A model generated the notes under the pieces. The model worked only from the letters and a program-made list of their open reading frames with translations, made no database searches and was not told where the DNA came from. A DNA stretch of 64,000 nucleotides from Salicibibacter cibarius (GTDB taxonomy: Bacteria > Bacillota > Bacilli > Bacillales > Marinococcaceae), in contig NZ_CP054705.1 of NCBI RefSeq assembly GCF_016495725.1, forward strand, positions 3,348,001 through 3,412,000, given 5' to 3'. Made by a program: the position numbers and the translations under genes. The stretch's first letter is position 1. Each line of letters begins with the position of its first letter. Positions 38,284 through 49,606 of the stretch are shown here, in pieces.

Positions 38284-38309
38284 AAAAAAAGCATGAGCCG
38301 CGCTCATGC
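38284..38309 (-). terminator. clpX terminator
   Basis: GCATGAG (38291-38297) and CTCATGC (38303-38309) form a 7-bp stem, with seven T on the minus strand right after. This hairpin is also the likely recognition site of the adjacent intron. Confidence 0.85.
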
Positions 38310-38336
38310 CATTAAACAAACATCGCTTTTATTTCG

Positions 38337-39614
38337 TTATGCACTTTCTCTCGGTTCAAGCTTGATCAATTCGCCATCTTTCGTCGTCAGTTCCGGCGAG
38401 CCTTCTTCCAATACACATTCTGCCGTAATCGTGCATTTGCTGATTTCTTCCTTGGATGGCAGATCGTACATGACATCCAACATGATGGATTCGATAATGG
38501 AGCGAAGGCCGCGTGCGCCTGTCTTTCGTTCGATGGCCTTTTTCGCGACTTCCCGCAATGCCTCGTCTGTAAATTCAAGCTCAACGTCATCGATTTCCAA
38601 TAACTTTTGGAACTGTTTAACGAGTGCATTTTTTGGTTTCGTTAATATTTCCACCAACGCGTCTTCATCCAGCGGTTTCAAACTGGAAATAACCGGGAGC
38701 CTGCCGATGAATTCCGGAATTAAGCCGTAGCGCAGCAGGTCTTCAGGAAGAATTTTATCAAGATATTCTTCATCAGCTATCTCTCCGCTTTCAGACTCGG
38801 ACCCAAAGCCAATGATTTTCTTGCCAAGCCTGCGTTTAACGACTTGCTCGATGCCATCAAAGGCTCCGCCGACAATGAAGAGGACGTTACTCGTATCAAT
38901 TTGAATAAATTCTTGATGGGGGTGTTTGCGTCCTCCTTGTGGAGGCACGCTGGCTGTCGTCCCCTCGAGAATTTTTAATAGGGCTTGTTGCACCCCTTCC
39001 CCTGATACATCTCGCGTAATCGACGGATTCTCCGATTTGCGTGCTACTTTGTCAATTTCATCAATGTAGATAATTCCTTTTTCCGCTTTCTCCACATCAT
39101 AGTCGGCTGCTTGGATCAATTTCAACAGAATATTTTCCACATCTTCACCGACGTATCCGGCTTCCGTTAACGAAGTAGCATCCGCGATAGCGAACGGGAC
39201 GTTCAGAATACGGGCAAGCGTTTGCGCCATTAATGTCTTCCCGCTTCCCGTCGGTCCAATGAGACAAATGTTACTTTTGGCGATTTCAACATTTTCCCCA
39301 TCGTTACCGGCAGCAGCCGCGGCATTTACCCGTTTGTAGTGGTTATAGACCGCGACCGAAAGCGATTTCTTTGAGTTTTCCTGGCCGATCACGTAGTCAT
39401 CAAGAATTTCATCAATTTCCTGCGGTTTAGGAACGGTTTCAAGTTCGACTTCTTCTTCCGTACCCAATTCCTCTTCCACAATTTCGGTGCAAAGCTCAAT
39501 ACATTCATCGCATATATATACACCCGGTCCGGCCACTAGCTTACGGACTTGATCTTGTGTTTTTCCGCAAAAAGAGCATTTCAGTTGACCCTTTTCCTCA
39601 TTGAACTTGATCAT
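38337..39614 (-). CDS. clpX: ClpX, ATPase subunit of ClpXP protease
   Basis: ClpX unfolds substrates and feeds them to ClpP. The 425-residue protein has an N-terminal zinc-binding domain (CSFCGKTQ and CDECIELC), Walker [16 protein letters not shown], Walker [13 protein letters not shown] and sensor/IGF-loop region (GFGSESESG). ATG at 39614 follows GAGGGGTG; the GTG at 39623 is upstream of it. The order tig-clpX-lonB is standard. Confidence 0.97.
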   Translation of the reverse strand: MIKFNEEKGQLKCSFCGKTQDQVRKLVAGPGVYICDECIELCTEIVEEELGTEEEVELETVPKPQEIDEILDDYVIGQENSKKSLSVAVYNHYKRVNAAAAAGNDGENVEIAKSNICLIGPTGSGKTLMAQTLARILNVPFAIADATSLTEAGYVGEDVENILLKLIQAADYDVEKAEKGIIYIDEIDKVARKSENPSITRDVSGEGVQQALLKILEGTTASVPPQGGRKHPHQEFIQIDTSNVLFIVGGAFDGIEQVVKRRLGKKIIGFGSESESGEIADEEYLDKILPEDLLRYGLIPEFIGRLPVISSLKPLDEDALVEILTKPKNALVKQFQKLLEIDDVELEFTDEALREVAKKAIERKTGARGLRSIIESIMLDVMYDLPSKEEISKCTITAECVLEEGSPELTTKDGELIKLEPRESA

Positions 39615-39753
39615 GTTATTCACCCCTCACTGTATAGTGTACCTTACACCCTACCCTTACTCCCAGTCAAACAAAATACGTTGGCTGATACATAGGCTAC
39701 CCATTCTACATCAGCTTTACGTTACAAAAAACAAATTCATGCCGTTTTTTTAG

Positions 39754-39844
39754 AAAAACTTGGTTTCCGCCAAGTTCTTATAGCGGGAACCATAGTTTTA
39801 CTTATACTTTAATCCCTTAACGAAGTTAAACATTCTTAAAGTGT
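39754..39844 (+). repeat. Divergent two-hairpin element (subfamily E2), copy in the tig-clpX gap
   Basis: ACTTGGTTTCCGCCAAGT hairpin, then TTTTACTTATACTTTAATC and CGAAGTTAAACATTCTTAAA, closely matching the reverse complement of 24722-24815. Here it is antisense to the tig-clpX transcript. Confidence 0.7.
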
Positions 39845-39893
39845 AAAAAAGGAAGACACGGCGAGTGCCCGCGTCTTTTTCTTTTTGGCAGTT

Positions 39894-41243
39894 CTATTCC
39901 TGCTTATCTTCCTCTTCAGTTTCTTCAGCTTCTGTTTCTTCTGGTTTGGCTTCTACCGTTACCCCTTGATCAACAAGGAACTTCAAGGCGGATTGCATAC
40001 GAAGTTCATCTTTCAATGTATCGAGCGCGCCCTGAAGACTGAGCAACTGGCGGATTTCTTCTTTGTCCCGTTCATAAGCTTGGGCCATCTCATCCAGCTG
40101 TTCTTCAACTTTCTCATCACTAGCTTCGATTTCTTCGGCATCTGCAATCGCCTCGAGCACAAGATTCAATTTCACCCTTTTTTCAGCTTCGGGCCGAAAT
40201 TGTTCTTTCATGCCTTCTTCATCGGTGCCGGCCATTTGATAATACATGTCCATCGATATGCCTTGGGATTCAAAGCGTTGGCTCATTTCCTGGAGCATGC
40301 GATCGGTTTCGGTCGTAACCATCGCACTCGGAACATCAACATTCGCGTTTTCTGTTACCTGTTCGACAACGCTGTCCTGTTCGTGATGCTCTTTTTCATG
40401 TTCCTTATTGTGTTCAAGCTCTTCGCGCTTTTTCTTCTTCAATTCGTCAAGCGTTTCGATGTTTTCATCGACATCGACAGCAAATTCATCATCCAGTTCC
40501 GGAAGCTCTTTCCGTTTCACTTCATGCAACGTTACATTGAAGGTTGCCGCCCGGCCGGCGAGGGTTTCCTCGTGATAGTCTTCCGGAAATGTAACTTCAA
40601 CGGTTGTTTCCGTCCCCGGTTCCAAACCTACCATTTGTTCTTCAAAACCGGGGATAAACTGTCCGGAACCAAGCTCAAGCGAGTGGTTTTCTGCTTCCCC
40701 GCCCTCAAATGGTTCACCGTCTACGAATCCTTTGAAATCAAATACAACCGTGTCGCCTTCCTCGGCAGCATCTTCGGTAACGACGAGGTCAGCGTGTTGT
40801 TCACGCAACTTTTCAATTTCTTCCTCAACTTCTTCTTCACTGACCGACGTGTCAAATTCTTCAATCTCAAGCCCTTTGTACTGCCCGAGTTCGACTTCAG
40901 GTTTTACTACTACCGTTGCCTTGAAAACAACCGGTTTTCCTTTTTCGATTTCTCCATCTATATCGATTTCCGGCTGGTCAACCGGTTCAATCCCGGTTTC
41001 TTCAACGGCGTTTGAATAGGCAGACGGAAGAACAATGTCAACCGCATCCTGATAGAGGGATTCAACCCCAAACCGTTGTTCAAATAATTTCCTTGGAACT
41101 TTTCCTTTTCGGAACCCCGGGAGGCTCACATCATTTTTTACTTTTTGAAATGCTTGATCTAGCGCAGATTTGAATTCATCTGCTCCTACTTCTACGGTGA
41201 GGACGCCTTGATTGCCTTCGCCCTTTTCCCATTTAGCAGTCAT
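39894..41243 (-). CDS. tig: Trigger factor chaperone
   Basis: Trigger factor binds nascent chains at the ribosome exit and has prolyl isomerase activity. The 449-residue protein has the ribosome signature in SLPGFRKGKVPRKLFEQRFG, an FKBP-like domain near 160-245 (GDTVVFDFKGFVDGEPFEGG), and a C-terminal chaperone domain. The last 20 residues are almost all Glu and Asp, more acidic than in mesophilic Bacillus. Confidence 0.96.
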   Translation of the reverse strand: MTAKWEKGEGNQGVLTVEVGADEFKSALDQAFQKVKNDVSLPGFRKGKVPRKLFEQRFGVESLYQDAVDIVLPSAYSNAVEETGIEPVDQPEIDIDGEIEKGKPVVFKATVVVKPEVELGQYKGLEIEEFDTSVSEEEVEEEIEKLREQHADLVVTEDAAEEGDTVVFDFKGFVDGEPFEGGEAENHSLELGSGQFIPGFEEQMVGLEPGTETTVEVTFPEDYHEETLAGRAATFNVTLHEVKRKELPELDDEFAVDVDENIETLDELKKKKREELEHNKEHEKEHHEQDSVVEQVTENANVDVPSAMVTTETDRMLQEMSQRFESQGISMDMYYQMAGTDEEGMKEQFRPEAEKRVKLNLVLEAIADAEEIEASDEKVEEQLDEMAQAYERDKEEIRQLLSLQGALDTLKDELRMQSALKFLVDQGVTVEAKPEETEAEETEEEDKQE

Positions 41244-41320
41244 TTATCTGTTCCCTCCATGTTTTAAAGCGTTACGTCCTAATTTACAACCCCTACATTA
41301 TAACATAAGCTAACATATTT

Positions 41321-42352
41321 TCAATCAATAGGAGATGAGTGAAAAGATGCGTGAGATGACACTACATTATTTACTAGTTTCTCCACCTCGGTGTGATCGG
41401 CATCATAGAGCATTTCCACCTTTTCTACCTCATCTTGAATGCCCATATACCGCAAGCTTTCCACGTGAATCGCAGCCGCCCATACATTTACGGTAGCCTC
41501 CGGAAGAGGGAAAGGATAATACTCCATAAAAATCCATTCCAAAATGGATTGTGCGGTTTCATACAACATCGGGTTATCCTGTGCCAGCCCATCTTCCCAT
41601 TGTTCAAAAATGCTCGTTTTCAGTTCGGCCTCATATTCTGAAAAACTATTCAGTTGGACGGGAATGACGTTTTTTTCACGCTTGTATTTGCTTACCTTGA
41701 TTGACGCCCCCACTTCCCAATCTTTCATCACTAATAAAAGTAACGTTTTGATCATCGGCGATGTGTTTTCGTGACGGAGCGCTGTTTCAAATGCCGCTTT
41801 CACTTGCCGCCAACTCCGCTTTTTCAATTGTTGAAACGTTCGCCACTGCACTTCCGGTGATGGATCAAAAAGACCCGCGAGCGTCTCATCACGAAGAACG
41901 GCAGAATAATCCTCATCCTCTTCCTCTGCTTCCGGCAAGAAGGCTTCCTTTTTCATTGTCCTCGCCGTAGCCAGAAATTGAAAAAAGTGTTCTGCATATT
42001 TTGCCGGTAAGCGGGAAGATTGCCGTTCCGTTTCAATCGTATCAACAACCGCGTCCCATTCCCCCAGCTGCACTAGCGCGGAGACGTAGAAATATAACAC
42101 ATCTTCGTAGCCCCCAATACCTTCATGCAACATGTCTGCTGCTATTGTTTTGCTATCTTCAAGGTAACCTAATTCAAGTAAGCAGACAAGTCGCCCGTAG
42201 CACGCTTGTTCATCTCTTTCATCAAACATGAGCGTTTGGTTAAAGTGTTTCAATCCCTGCTCAAAATCTCCTGCCTTCAACGCGTTCAATCCTTCGTTCA
42301 GCAAAAGACGAATGCTTCCCGGGAAAAGAACCACATTATTTTTGTCATCCAC
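41321..42352 (-). CDS. ysoA: TPR-repeat protein YsoA
   Basis: A 343-residue cytoplasmic protein with N-terminal tetratricopeptide-like repeats (ALKAGDFEQGLKHFNQTLMF, YGRLVCLLELGYLEDSKTIA). Its function is unknown; TPR proteins usually hold other proteins together. The position upstream of tig matches ysoA in B. subtilis. The start is GTG at 42352 with AGGTGAAAAG upstream. Confidence 0.85.
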   Translation of the reverse strand: MDDKNNVVLFPGSIRLLLNEGLNALKAGDFEQGLKHFNQTLMFDERDEQACYGRLVCLLELGYLEDSKTIAADMLHEGIGGYEDVLYFYVSALVQLGEWDAVVDTIETERQSSRLPAKYAEHFFQFLATARTMKKEAFLPEAEEEDEDYSAVLRDETLAGLFDPSPEVQWRTFQQLKKRSWRQVKAAFETALRHENTSPMIKTLLLLVMKDWEVGASIKVSKYKREKNVIPVQLNSFSEYEAELKTSIFEQWEDGLAQDNPMLYETAQSILEWIFMEYYPFPLPEATVNVWAAAIHVESLRYMGIQDEVEKVEMLYDADHTEVEKLVNNVVSSHASFHSSPID

Positions 42353-42376
42353 TGTCTTTTCACCTAATTTCAGGAC

Positions 42377-43801
42377 CTATTCGGCTTTATTTTTCCCGAA
42401 ATACAATACCCCTAATAACCAGAAAGCAATCATTAAAATGGTCATTGCAATTAAGACGGGAATCGGTCCAAACTGAAGAATAAACGGAATCGAGGCTGCG
42501 GTAACCAAACCACCGCCGACCATCGGTTCAAACAAAATTTGTTTATAGCCAAACGCCTTCAAAGCCGGTGTCCGGTTTTCGGGATCAACGATTTGCATCA
42601 ACATGATCCCGGTTGCCGCCACTCCCGTGGATTGGCCAAAGTCGCCCATCCCTCTTTCAAACCAGTGGCTCGGAATCATACGCGGTGCTAGGTACATAAA
42701 CATGACAACGTTGAGCACGACCCCGGCTACAGCGAGAATCACGAAAGGAATGATGTTGTCTCCGATGACTTGAAGGCTTAACGTCGCCATCGCGCTCACA
42801 ATTAATAAATCGAGCGCTATGCCTTGAATTCGACTGACTGTCGCCCGATCGACAATTTCCGACTTGTCGGTTCTGGACATGACGATCTGGATAATAATTC
42901 CGCCGATCATCGCAATCGGGAACAGCGGCACATATTCAAACAAATACAAGTCATATGCGCTGCCCCAAGTGACATCTTCCAACCACACAAAGAATTCCAA
43001 GATGAGATAACCGATAAAAATAGCCAGTCCGACGAGTCCCGCGTGAAAAGACAACGGTTCAATGGAGATCGGGGAAGTTGTCAACTCGCCGGCAGACTCA
43101 CGATTGTCTTTTTGGATAATCCCGGTCTTCTGATCTGTGGATAGATCATCGGGATGGCCGATGGAACTCGTTACCCCTTTTCTGGCTGCCCAGTTAATGA
43201 AAATAATACCAACGACAACACCGCTTAAAATCCCGATCGTTGCCAACCCAAGCGCCAAATCCAGGCCTTCTTCAAACCCAACCGCTGCAAATGTATCGCC
43301 TAAACCGGCAGCCGTTCCGTGTCCACCGACAAAACTAATCTCGATGATGGCCCCAACCGCGGGATCTAAATTGAATACCGGTGTAAGCACCGTGACGGCT
43401 AATAAAATGCCGACCACATATTGCGCCCAGGAAATCGTGTACCCGAGCGCTACTTGCGGGCCACCGATCTTCCAGATTTCCTGCAGCCTTGGAATTGCAA
43501 ATCCGATAAATAAACAGGCAAATACGACGTTAATGAGCAGACCCGGCAACTCCGCCCATACGTCAAACATATTTTCCGTAAAAATCCCATACGCCATTGC
43601 TTCGTTCCCTGTCGTCGCCGTTATGATTCTACCGAGCACCTCGGGTCCCAAGAGAAGCGCAAAAAAACCGCCAATAATGGAGCTTGGCAGGAATAGCTTT
43701 TGAAATAAAGGAACTTTAAGCCGTATCCATTTCCCTATCAGTAATATAACAGTCATGATAATGAGCGCAAACCCTACTACCTCTAATGTCTCTGATGACA
43801 A
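42377..43801 (-). CDS. gltS: Sodium/glutamate symporter
   Basis: GltS imports glutamate with sodium. The 474-residue membrane protein has about ten to twelve helices, the conserved GGHGTAAGLGDTF hairpin loop in the first half, and the matching FGQSTGVAATGIMLMQIVDP loop in the second half, as expected from the inverted repeat fold. Start TTG at 43801 with AAGGTGAG. It is inserted between leuD and ysoA. Supplying glutamate would fit with the neighbouring transaminase and dehydrogenase. Confidence 0.88.
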   Translation of the reverse strand: MSSETLEVVGFALIIMTVILLIGKWIRLKVPLFQKLFLPSSIIGGFFALLLGPEVLGRIITATTGNEAMAYGIFTENMFDVWAELPGLLINVVFACLFIGFAIPRLQEIWKIGGPQVALGYTISWAQYVVGILLAVTVLTPVFNLDPAVGAIIEISFVGGHGTAAGLGDTFAAVGFEEGLDLALGLATIGILSGVVVGIIFINWAARKGVTSSIGHPDDLSTDQKTGIIQKDNRESAGELTTSPISIEPLSFHAGLVGLAIFIGYLILEFFVWLEDVTWGSAYDLYLFEYVPLFPIAMIGGIIIQIVMSRTDKSEIVDRATVSRIQGIALDLLIVSAMATLSLQVIGDNIIPFVILAVAGVVLNVVMFMYLAPRMIPSHWFERGMGDFGQSTGVAATGIMLMQIVDPENRTPALKAFGYKQILFEPMVGGGLVTAASIPFILQFGPIPVLIAMTILMIAFWLLGVLYFGKNKAE

Positions 43802-43880
43802 GTTCTCACCTTCTTTTCTGCCTGATTCGCCATAATTTTACCGTTTACACTCTTATGTAGCAAGCGGAGGGAAGACATTA

Positions 43881-43910
43881 GAAAAAATACGCCCATCATG
43901 GGCGCATTTT
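43881..43910 (-). terminator. Terminator of the ilv-leu operon
   Basis: TGCGCCCAT and ATGGGCGTA form a stem followed by six T on the minus strand. The hairpin overlaps the last codons and stop of leuD (stop at 43896-43898). Confidence 0.8.
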
Positions 43911-44489
43911 CATTTGCTGTTCATATTCCTGAATATAATCTCCATATTGCAAGGTAACACCGATTTCATCCAGTCCATAAACAAGCATATTTTTCCAATA
44001 AGGATCAATTTCAAACGTGTGAATGATGCCTTGGTCATCTTCCACCGTTTGTTCCTCTAGGTTAACTTTGAAAGTAAGCGCGTCATCTTTGCCCTTTTCC
44101 ATCCAATTTTGAACCGTTTCTTCCGGCAAGCGAAGAGGGAGCAAACCGTTTTTAAAGCTATTGTTATAAAAAATATCCCCAAAGCTCGGCGCGATAATGA
44201 CTTTAAAGCCATAATCCTTCAATGCCCAAGCCGCGTGTTCCCGGGAAGAGCCACATCCAAAATTATGATCGCTCAGCAATATGGATGCTCCCTTCATATG
44301 CGGTCGGTTTAAGGGAAAGTCGGGATTTTCGCTGTCGTCATCCAGAAAACGCCAATTAAAGAAGAGGAATTGGCCAAAGCCGGTTCGCTCGACCCGCTTC
44401 AAAAATTGTTTCGGGATGATTTGATCGGTATCTACATTTACATAAGGAAGCGAGGCAACACTTCCCTCAATTTCGTGAAAAGCTTCCAT
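43896..44489 (-). CDS. leuD: 3-isopropylmalate dehydratase small subunit
   Basis: LeuD forms the swivel domain of isopropylmalate isomerase with LeuC. The 197-residue protein has VNVDTDQIIPKQFLK and the substrate loop NFGCGSSREHAAWALKDYG. It follows leuC by 12 bp and is the last gene of the ilv-leu operon. Confidence 0.97.
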   Translation of the reverse strand: MEAFHEIEGSVASLPYVNVDTDQIIPKQFLKRVERTGFGQFLFFNWRFLDDDSENPDFPLNRPHMKGASILLSDHNFGCGSSREHAAWALKDYGFKVIIAPSFGDIFYNNSFKNGLLPLRLPEETVQNWMEKGKDDALTFKVNLEEQTVEDDQGIIHTFEIDPYWKNMLVYGLDEIGVTLQYGDYIQEYEQQMKMRP

Positions 44490-44501
44490 TCTCTCCCCTC
44501 C

Positions 44502-45917
44502 CTATGCTTGTGCAGTGACGTCAAGTTCGCGTACATCCACAAATCGCCCGTGAACAGCGGCGGCAGCTGCCATAATCGGACTCATCAAGTGCGTGCGCGC
44601 CCCTTTCCCTTGACGTCCTTCAAAATTTCGGTTCGAGGTGGATGCACAGCGTTCCCCTTCCGGTACTTGGTCCGGATTCATGCCCAAACACATGCTACAG
44701 CCGGCACCTCTCCACTCAAAACCAGCATTAATAAATACTTCCGCTAACCCTTCGTCTTCAGCTTGGCGTTTCACTTTCATAGAACCGGGCACGACGAGCG
44801 CGCGAATTCCCGGAGCGACGTTCTTTCCGTCCAAATACTTGGCCGCCTCGCGCAAATCACTGATTCGCGCGTTCGTGCACGATCCGAGAAACACGTGTTG
44901 AATCGGGATATCGGTCATTTTCGTTCCCGGCGTCAATCCCATATAATCCAGCGATTGCTCAATCGCCCTCCGGTCTGCTTCTGTCTCGCCATCCTCGGGA
45001 GCAGGCACTTCGCCGTCAATGGATACGCCCTGACCGGGATTTGTGCCCCACGTGATCATCGGTTTCACTTCGGACGCATCCAATACCAACGTGCTGTCAA
45101 AGGTTGCGTCATCATCTGTCGCCAATTGCTTCCATTCCTCGACTTGCCTTTCATAGGCCGGACCTTTTTCCACATTCGGCCGCCCTTCCAAATAATCAAA
45201 CGTAACCTGATCGGGACTGATTAAACCTGCGCGAGCGCCGCCTTCAATGGACATGTTACAAATGGTCATCCGCTCTTCCATCGTGAGTCCCCGAATTGCT
45301 TCTCCACGGTACTCAACGACGTGCCCGCTTCCGAAATTGACCCCGTATTTTGCGATTAACGCCAGAATGATATCTTTTGCACTCACACCGGCAGAAAGGC
45401 GGCCGTCAATGCGCACTTCCATCGTTTTCGGGCGATTTTGCCATAAACTTTGCGATGCCAGGACGTGTTCCACTTCGCTCGTGCCGATACCGAACGCCAA
45501 TGCACCGAATGCCCCGTGTGTGGACGTATGACTATCTCCGCACACAATCGTCTTCCCGGGTTGTGTAAGCCCGAGCTCGGGACCGATAATATGAACAATT
45601 CCATTATGCGGACTATCCAGCCCGGCCAACTCCACTCCGAATTCCTTGCAGTTTTCCACAAGCACATCGATTTGTTTTTTGGCAATTTTATCGGTGATGG
45701 ATTGGCGGTCATCCGTCGGAATGTTATGGTCCATCGTCGCGTACGTCAGATCCGGGCGCCTTACGCTTCGCCCCGCAAGCCTTAATCCTTCAAATGCTTG
45801 CGGCGATGTCACTTCATGAACTAAATGGAGGTCGATATATAGTAAATCCGGTTTTCCTTCTTCCTGATAAACCGTATGGCGATCCCAGATTTTTTCAATA
45901 ATCGTTTTCCCCTTCAC
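44502..45917 (-). CDS. leuC: 3-isopropylmalate dehydratase large subunit
   Basis: LeuC carries the 4Fe-4S cluster of isopropylmalate isomerase (leucine synthesis). The 471-residue protein has cluster cysteines in [13 protein letters not shown] and [13 protein letters not shown], and [22 protein letters not shown] at 45917 follows AGGAGGGGG; the upstream TTG start overlaps the leuB stop and lies before the ribosome site. Confidence 0.97.
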   Translation of the reverse strand: MKGKTIIEKIWDRHTVYQEEGKPDLLYIDLHLVHEVTSPQAFEGLRLAGRSVRRPDLTYATMDHNIPTDDRQSITDKIAKKQIDVLVENCKEFGVELAGLDSPHNGIVHIIGPELGLTQPGKTIVCGDSHTSTHGAFGALAFGIGTSEVEHVLASQSLWQNRPKTMEVRIDGRLSAGVSAKDIILALIAKYGVNFGSGHVVEYRGEAIRGLTMEERMTICNMSIEGGARAGLISPDQVTFDYLEGRPNVEKGPAYERQVEEWKQLATDDDATFDSTLVLDASEVKPMITWGTNPGQGVSIDGEVPAPEDGETEADRRAIEQSLDYMGLTPGTKMTDIPIQHVFLGSCTNARISDLREAAKYLDGKNVAPGIRALVVPGSMKVKRQAEDEGLAEVFINAGFEWRGAGCSMCLGMNPDQVPEGERCASTSNRNFEGRQGKGARTHLMSPIMAAAAAVHGRFVDVRELDVTAQA

Positions 45918-45930
45918 GCTTTCCCCCTCC

Positions 45931-47007
45931 TTATTCAAGTGCTTTTATGACGGCTTCGGTCATTTCCGCCGTTGTCACCGTTTCCTCCGTTTTAAGCGCA
46001 ATGTCAGCCGTCCGGTAACCATCTGCCAGCACGGTTTCGATCGCTGTTTCGATTTGCTTCGCTTCCTTTTCCATTTCAAACCCGTACTTTAACATCATCG
46101 CTGCCGATGAAATAGCTGCCAACGGATTCGCGCGATTTTCTCCGGCGATGTCCGGCGCGGAACCATGTACCGGCTCATAAAGACCTACATCGGTTGAACC
46201 CATGCTTGCGGATGGCAACAATCCGAGGGATCCGGTCAACATTGAAGCTTCATCGCTAAGAATATCCCCAAATGTATTTTCGGTAACGATGACATCAAAA
46301 GCTGCCGGTTGTGCGATCAATTGCATGGCGGCGTTATCAACGAGCATATGCTCGAGCTCGACATCGGGATAATCGACTCGGATATCATCCACCGTTTCCC
46401 GCCATAATCGGCTTGATTCCAGCACATTTGCTTTATCCACGGATACGACTTTTCCCTTTCGCAAGCGCGCGGCTTGAAACGCCCGTTCGGCAATGCGCTT
46501 GATCTCCGACGTTTTATAGATAAGCGTATCAACAGCACGGGTTTCACCATCCGCGTCCTCTCGTTTTTTGGGTTCCCCGAAGTAGAGACCGCCGGTCAAC
46601 TCTCTCACAATCAGAAAATCTACATCAGCGACAATTTCTTCCTTTAACGGGGAAGATTCGATAAGCGCCGAATAAGCTTTGACAGGACGCAAATTAGCAT
46701 ATAAGTCAAGCGATTTTCTAATTTCCAACAACCCTTTTTCCGGACGGTTGGCGCCCGGAAGGCGGTCCCACTTAGGGCCGCCCACAGCGCCAAGCAAAAT
46801 GCCATCGCTTGCGGCACTGATTTCTTTCGTTTCAAGCGGCAAAGGTCCGCCTTTTTCATCAATGGCGCTCCCGCCGATCAAACCTTCTTTGAAAACAAAT
46901 TCATGATCATGCAAACGTGCGATGTTTTCCATTACTTGTGTCGCTGCTCTCGTTACCTCGGGACCGATTCCGTCCCCGGGAAGTACGGCAATTGTTTTTT
47001 TTGTCAT
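45931..47007 (-). CDS. leuB: 3-isopropylmalate dehydrogenase
   Basis: LeuB oxidises and decarboxylates 3-isopropylmalate with NAD. The 358-residue protein shows [10 protein letters not shown], the substrate arginines in [21 protein letters not shown], and [17 protein letters not shown] with the metal aspartates. It lies between leuA and leuC. Confidence 0.97.
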   Translation of the reverse strand: MTKKTIAVLPGDGIGPEVTRAATQVMENIARLHDHEFVFKEGLIGGSAIDEKGGPLPLETKEISAASDGILLGAVGGPKWDRLPGANRPEKGLLEIRKSLDLYANLRPVKAYSALIESSPLKEEIVADVDFLIVRELTGGLYFGEPKKREDADGETRAVDTLIYKTSEIKRIAERAFQAARLRKGKVVSVDKANVLESSRLWRETVDDIRVDYPDVELEHMLVDNAAMQLIAQPAAFDVIVTENTFGDILSDEASMLTGSLGLLPSASMGSTDVGLYEPVHGSAPDIAGENRANPLAAISSAAMMLKYGFEMEKEAKQIETAIETVLADGYRTADIALKTEETVTTAEMTEAVIKALE

Positions 47008-47026
47008 AAAAAGTCTCCTTCATCGA

Positions 47027-48571
47027 CTACGAATGAACCGAAGGCTTCGGAACTTCGTCCGGTACAGCTGCAAGAATGCGGTTAATGGCATTAACATACG
47101 CGTAGGCAGAAGCCTCCAACACATCATGGGCGGTTCCGCGTCCAATCGATGTTTGTTCCGCATACGTCACGTGGACGACCACTTCCGCAAGGGCATCCTC
47201 GCCGCTGCTCACCGATTGAATGCGATAGTCATCCAATTGAATCGGGGCGCCGACAATTCGCTCCAGTGTATTGTAGACGGCTTCCACACTGCCTGAACCG
47301 GTGGCGGCTTCTTGCGTTTCTTCCCCATCGGGCAACTTCATTGTGATTGTTGCCGTCGGGATGTTATGCGTCCCCACGTTCACCTGCAGAGAGAGCATTT
47401 CATATGCTTTCGCCTCATCTTCATTTTTATCGGCGACGAGTAGTGCGAAAATATCATCGTCAGAGATGTCTTTCTTTTTATTCGCCAGTTGCTTAAATGC
47501 TTTAAACACGCGTTTTAATTCGGCTTCCGGCAGGTCAAAACCAAGTTCCGACACTTTGTTCTTAAACGCGTGCTTGCCGGATAATTTACCAAGCACCAAC
47601 TTATTCGCGTCTACACCGACAAGTTCCGGCGTGATAATTTCATACGTGCTGCTTTCTTTTAGCACGCCATCTTGATGGATACCCGATTCATGGGCAAACG
47701 CGTTATTGCCGACGACCGCTTTATTGCCGGGAACAACGTTACCAGAGAGTTTGCTCACGAGGCTGCTCGTGCGTTTAATCTCTTGGAGATTAAGGTTTTG
47801 CTCAGCCCCATAGTGATCACGACGGATATGAAGGGCAACGGCAATTTCTTCTAGCGACGCATTGCCGGCACGTTCCCCAATGCCGTTAATGGTACACTCC
47901 ACTTGATCAGCGCCTCCCTCAATAGCAGCAAGAGAATTGGCGACAGCCATCCCTAAATCATCGTGGCAATGGGTGGAGAGGGCAATGTCTTTTGCCCCTT
48001 TTACATTTTCCTTGAGGTGTTGAAACATTGCTCTAATCTCCTGGGCGGTCGTATAACCGACGGTGTCCGGCAAATTGATAACATCGACACCGGCTTCGAT
48101 CACTTTTTCCATAATTTTCTTCAGAAAATCCCAATCCGTGCGACAGGCATCTTCCGCTGACCATTGCACGACCGAAAAACGTTCTTTCGCATAGCGAACA
48201 GCTTCCACCGAATCTTGAATCACTTGCGCTTGTGTCGACATTAATTTGTGATTAATGTGCACATCGGAGGTGGCAATGAAAAGATGAATCCGTGGTTCGG
48301 GAGAATCTTTCAATGCTTCCCACGCCGTGTCGATATCGCTTTTCGAAAGCCGGGAGAGTCCCGTCACTGAACTTTTCTTTACCGCTCTTGCGATTTGCTG
48401 CACAGAATAAAAGTCTCCCTCATTGGAGGCCGGAAAACCGGCCTCAATGATGTCAACGCCGAGACGGTCAAGCTGCTTGGCAATCTTCAATTTTTCTTCC
48501 CGATTCAGATTAAGCCCAGGTTGCTGCTCCCCATCCCGTAACGTCGTGTCAAAAAACTTAATTCTCCGCAC
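47027..48571 (-). CDS. leuA: 2-isopropylmalate synthase
   Basis: LeuA joins acetyl-CoA and 2-oxoisovalerate, the first leucine-specific step, and is feedback-inhibited by leucine. The 514-residue protein has the DRE-TIM motif in [14 protein letters not shown], metal site [16 protein letters not shown], and a C-terminal LeuA regulatory domain. The start is GTG at 48571 (VRRIKFF) with AAGGAG; it overlaps the ilvC stop by 14 bp. Confidence 0.97.
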   Translation of the reverse strand: MRRIKFFDTTLRDGEQQPGLNLNREEKLKIAKQLDRLGVDIIEAGFPASNEGDFYSVQQIARAVKKSSVTGLSRLSKSDIDTAWEALKDSPEPRIHLFIATSDVHINHKLMSTQAQVIQDSVEAVRYAKERFSVVQWSAEDACRTDWDFLKKIMEKVIEAGVDVINLPDTVGYTTAQEIRAMFQHLKENVKGAKDIALSTHCHDDLGMAVANSLAAIEGGADQVECTINGIGERAGNASLEEIAVALHIRRDHYGAEQNLNLQEIKRTSSLVSKLSGNVVPGNKAVVGNNAFAHESGIHQDGVLKESSTYEIITPELVGVDANKLVLGKLSGKHAFKNKVSELGFDLPEAELKRVFKAFKQLANKKKDISDDDIFALLVADKNEDEAKAYEMLSLQVNVGTHNIPTATITMKLPDGEETQEAATGSGSVEAVYNTLERIVGAPIQLDDYRIQSVSSGEDALAEVVVHVTYAEQTSIGRGTAHDVLEASAYAYVNAINRILAAVPDEVPKPSVHS

Positions 48572-49580
48572 GCGAAACCACTCCTTTTTGGTCGCCTTTG
48601 ACAAATGGCATCATTTCACGAAGCTTTTGGCCGACGGCTGTGATCTCATGTTCAAGCTCGCGCTGATTGATTGCGTTAAATTCCGGTCGGTTGGCCTGAT
48701 TTTCCAAAATCCAGCCTTTCGCAAATTTACCTGTTTGAATATCCTTCAATATTTCGCGCATCTCTTGCTTCGTATCGTCCGTAATGATCCTTTTGCCCGA
48801 TTGGAAGTCGCCCCATTGTGCTGTGTCCGAGATTGAATATCTCATATACTCGAGGCCGCCTTCATACATGAGATCAACGATCAATTTCATCTCGTGCAAG
48901 CATTCGAAATAAGCAATCTCCGGTTGATATCCCGCTTCAACAAGCGTTTCAAATCCTGCTTTGACAAGTTCGGTCGTTCCTCCGCAAAGCACGGCCTGCT
49001 CCCCGAAAAGATCCGTTTCCGTTTCTTCCCGAAAAGTCGTTTCAAGGATTCCGGCCCGACCGGCACCGATTTGCTTCGCATACGCAAGGGCGAGGTCTTG
49101 CGCTTCCCCGTGAGGGTCTTGCTCGATCGCGTAAAGCGCCGGCACACCTGCACCGGATTCATACGTACGACGAACGATATGCCCGGGCCCTTTCGGTGCG
49201 ACCATGAAAACATTCACATCGGAAGGCGGTTGGATTTGGCTAAAATGAATGTTAAATCCATGGGCAAAAACTAATGATTTTCCAGCTGTCAACTCAGGCT
49301 TGATTTGTTTTTCATAGATAGCAGGCTGTGATTCGTCCGGAAGCGCGAGCATGAGAATGTCGGCCTTTTGGGTTGCGTCATCTACTTCGTACACGTTGAA
49401 TCCATCTTGCTCCGCTTTTTCCCAAGACTTTCCTCTTCTAAGTCCGATAATTACATCGACGCCGCTTTCTTTTAAATTAAGGGCATGGGCGTGACCTTGT
49501 GAACCAAAGCCGATGACCGCGACGGTTTTTCCATGTAGTACGCCTTCATTTACATCATTGTTGTAATATACTTTTACCAT
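48558..49580 (-). CDS. ilvC: Ketol-acid reductoisomerase
   Basis: IlvC converts acetolactate and acetohydroxybutyrate to dihydroxy acids with NADPH and magnesium. The 340-residue short (class I) form has [20 protein letters not shown] with the Rossmann glycines, [11 protein letters not shown] for cofactor phosphate, and the magnesium ligands in [12 protein letters not shown] and [17 protein letters not shown]. It lies between ilvN and leuA. Confidence 0.97.
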   Translation of the reverse strand: MVKVYYNNDVNEGVLHGKTVAVIGFGSQGHAHALNLKESGVDVIIGLRRGKSWEKAEQDGFNVYEVDDATQKADILMLALPDESQPAIYEKQIKPELTAGKSLVFAHGFNIHFSQIQPPSDVNVFMVAPKGPGHIVRRTYESGAGVPALYAIEQDPHGEAQDLALAYAKQIGAGRAGILETTFREETETDLFGEQAVLCGGTTELVKAGFETLVEAGYQPEIAYFECLHEMKLIVDLMYEGGLEYMRYSISDTAQWGDFQSGKRIITDDTKQEMREILKDIQTGKFAKGWILENQANRPEFNAINQRELEHEITAVGQKLREMMPFVKGDQKGVVSRAEN

Positions 49581-49606
49581 TTTTAAATCTCTCCCTATTT
49601 CTTTTA

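Noticed and set aside
39885-41015. Plus-strand open frame of 376 codons opposite tig
   Set aside because: It is rich in Phe, Leu and Ile because it is the antisense of the Glu/Lys-rich trigger factor; no start signal and tig is certain.
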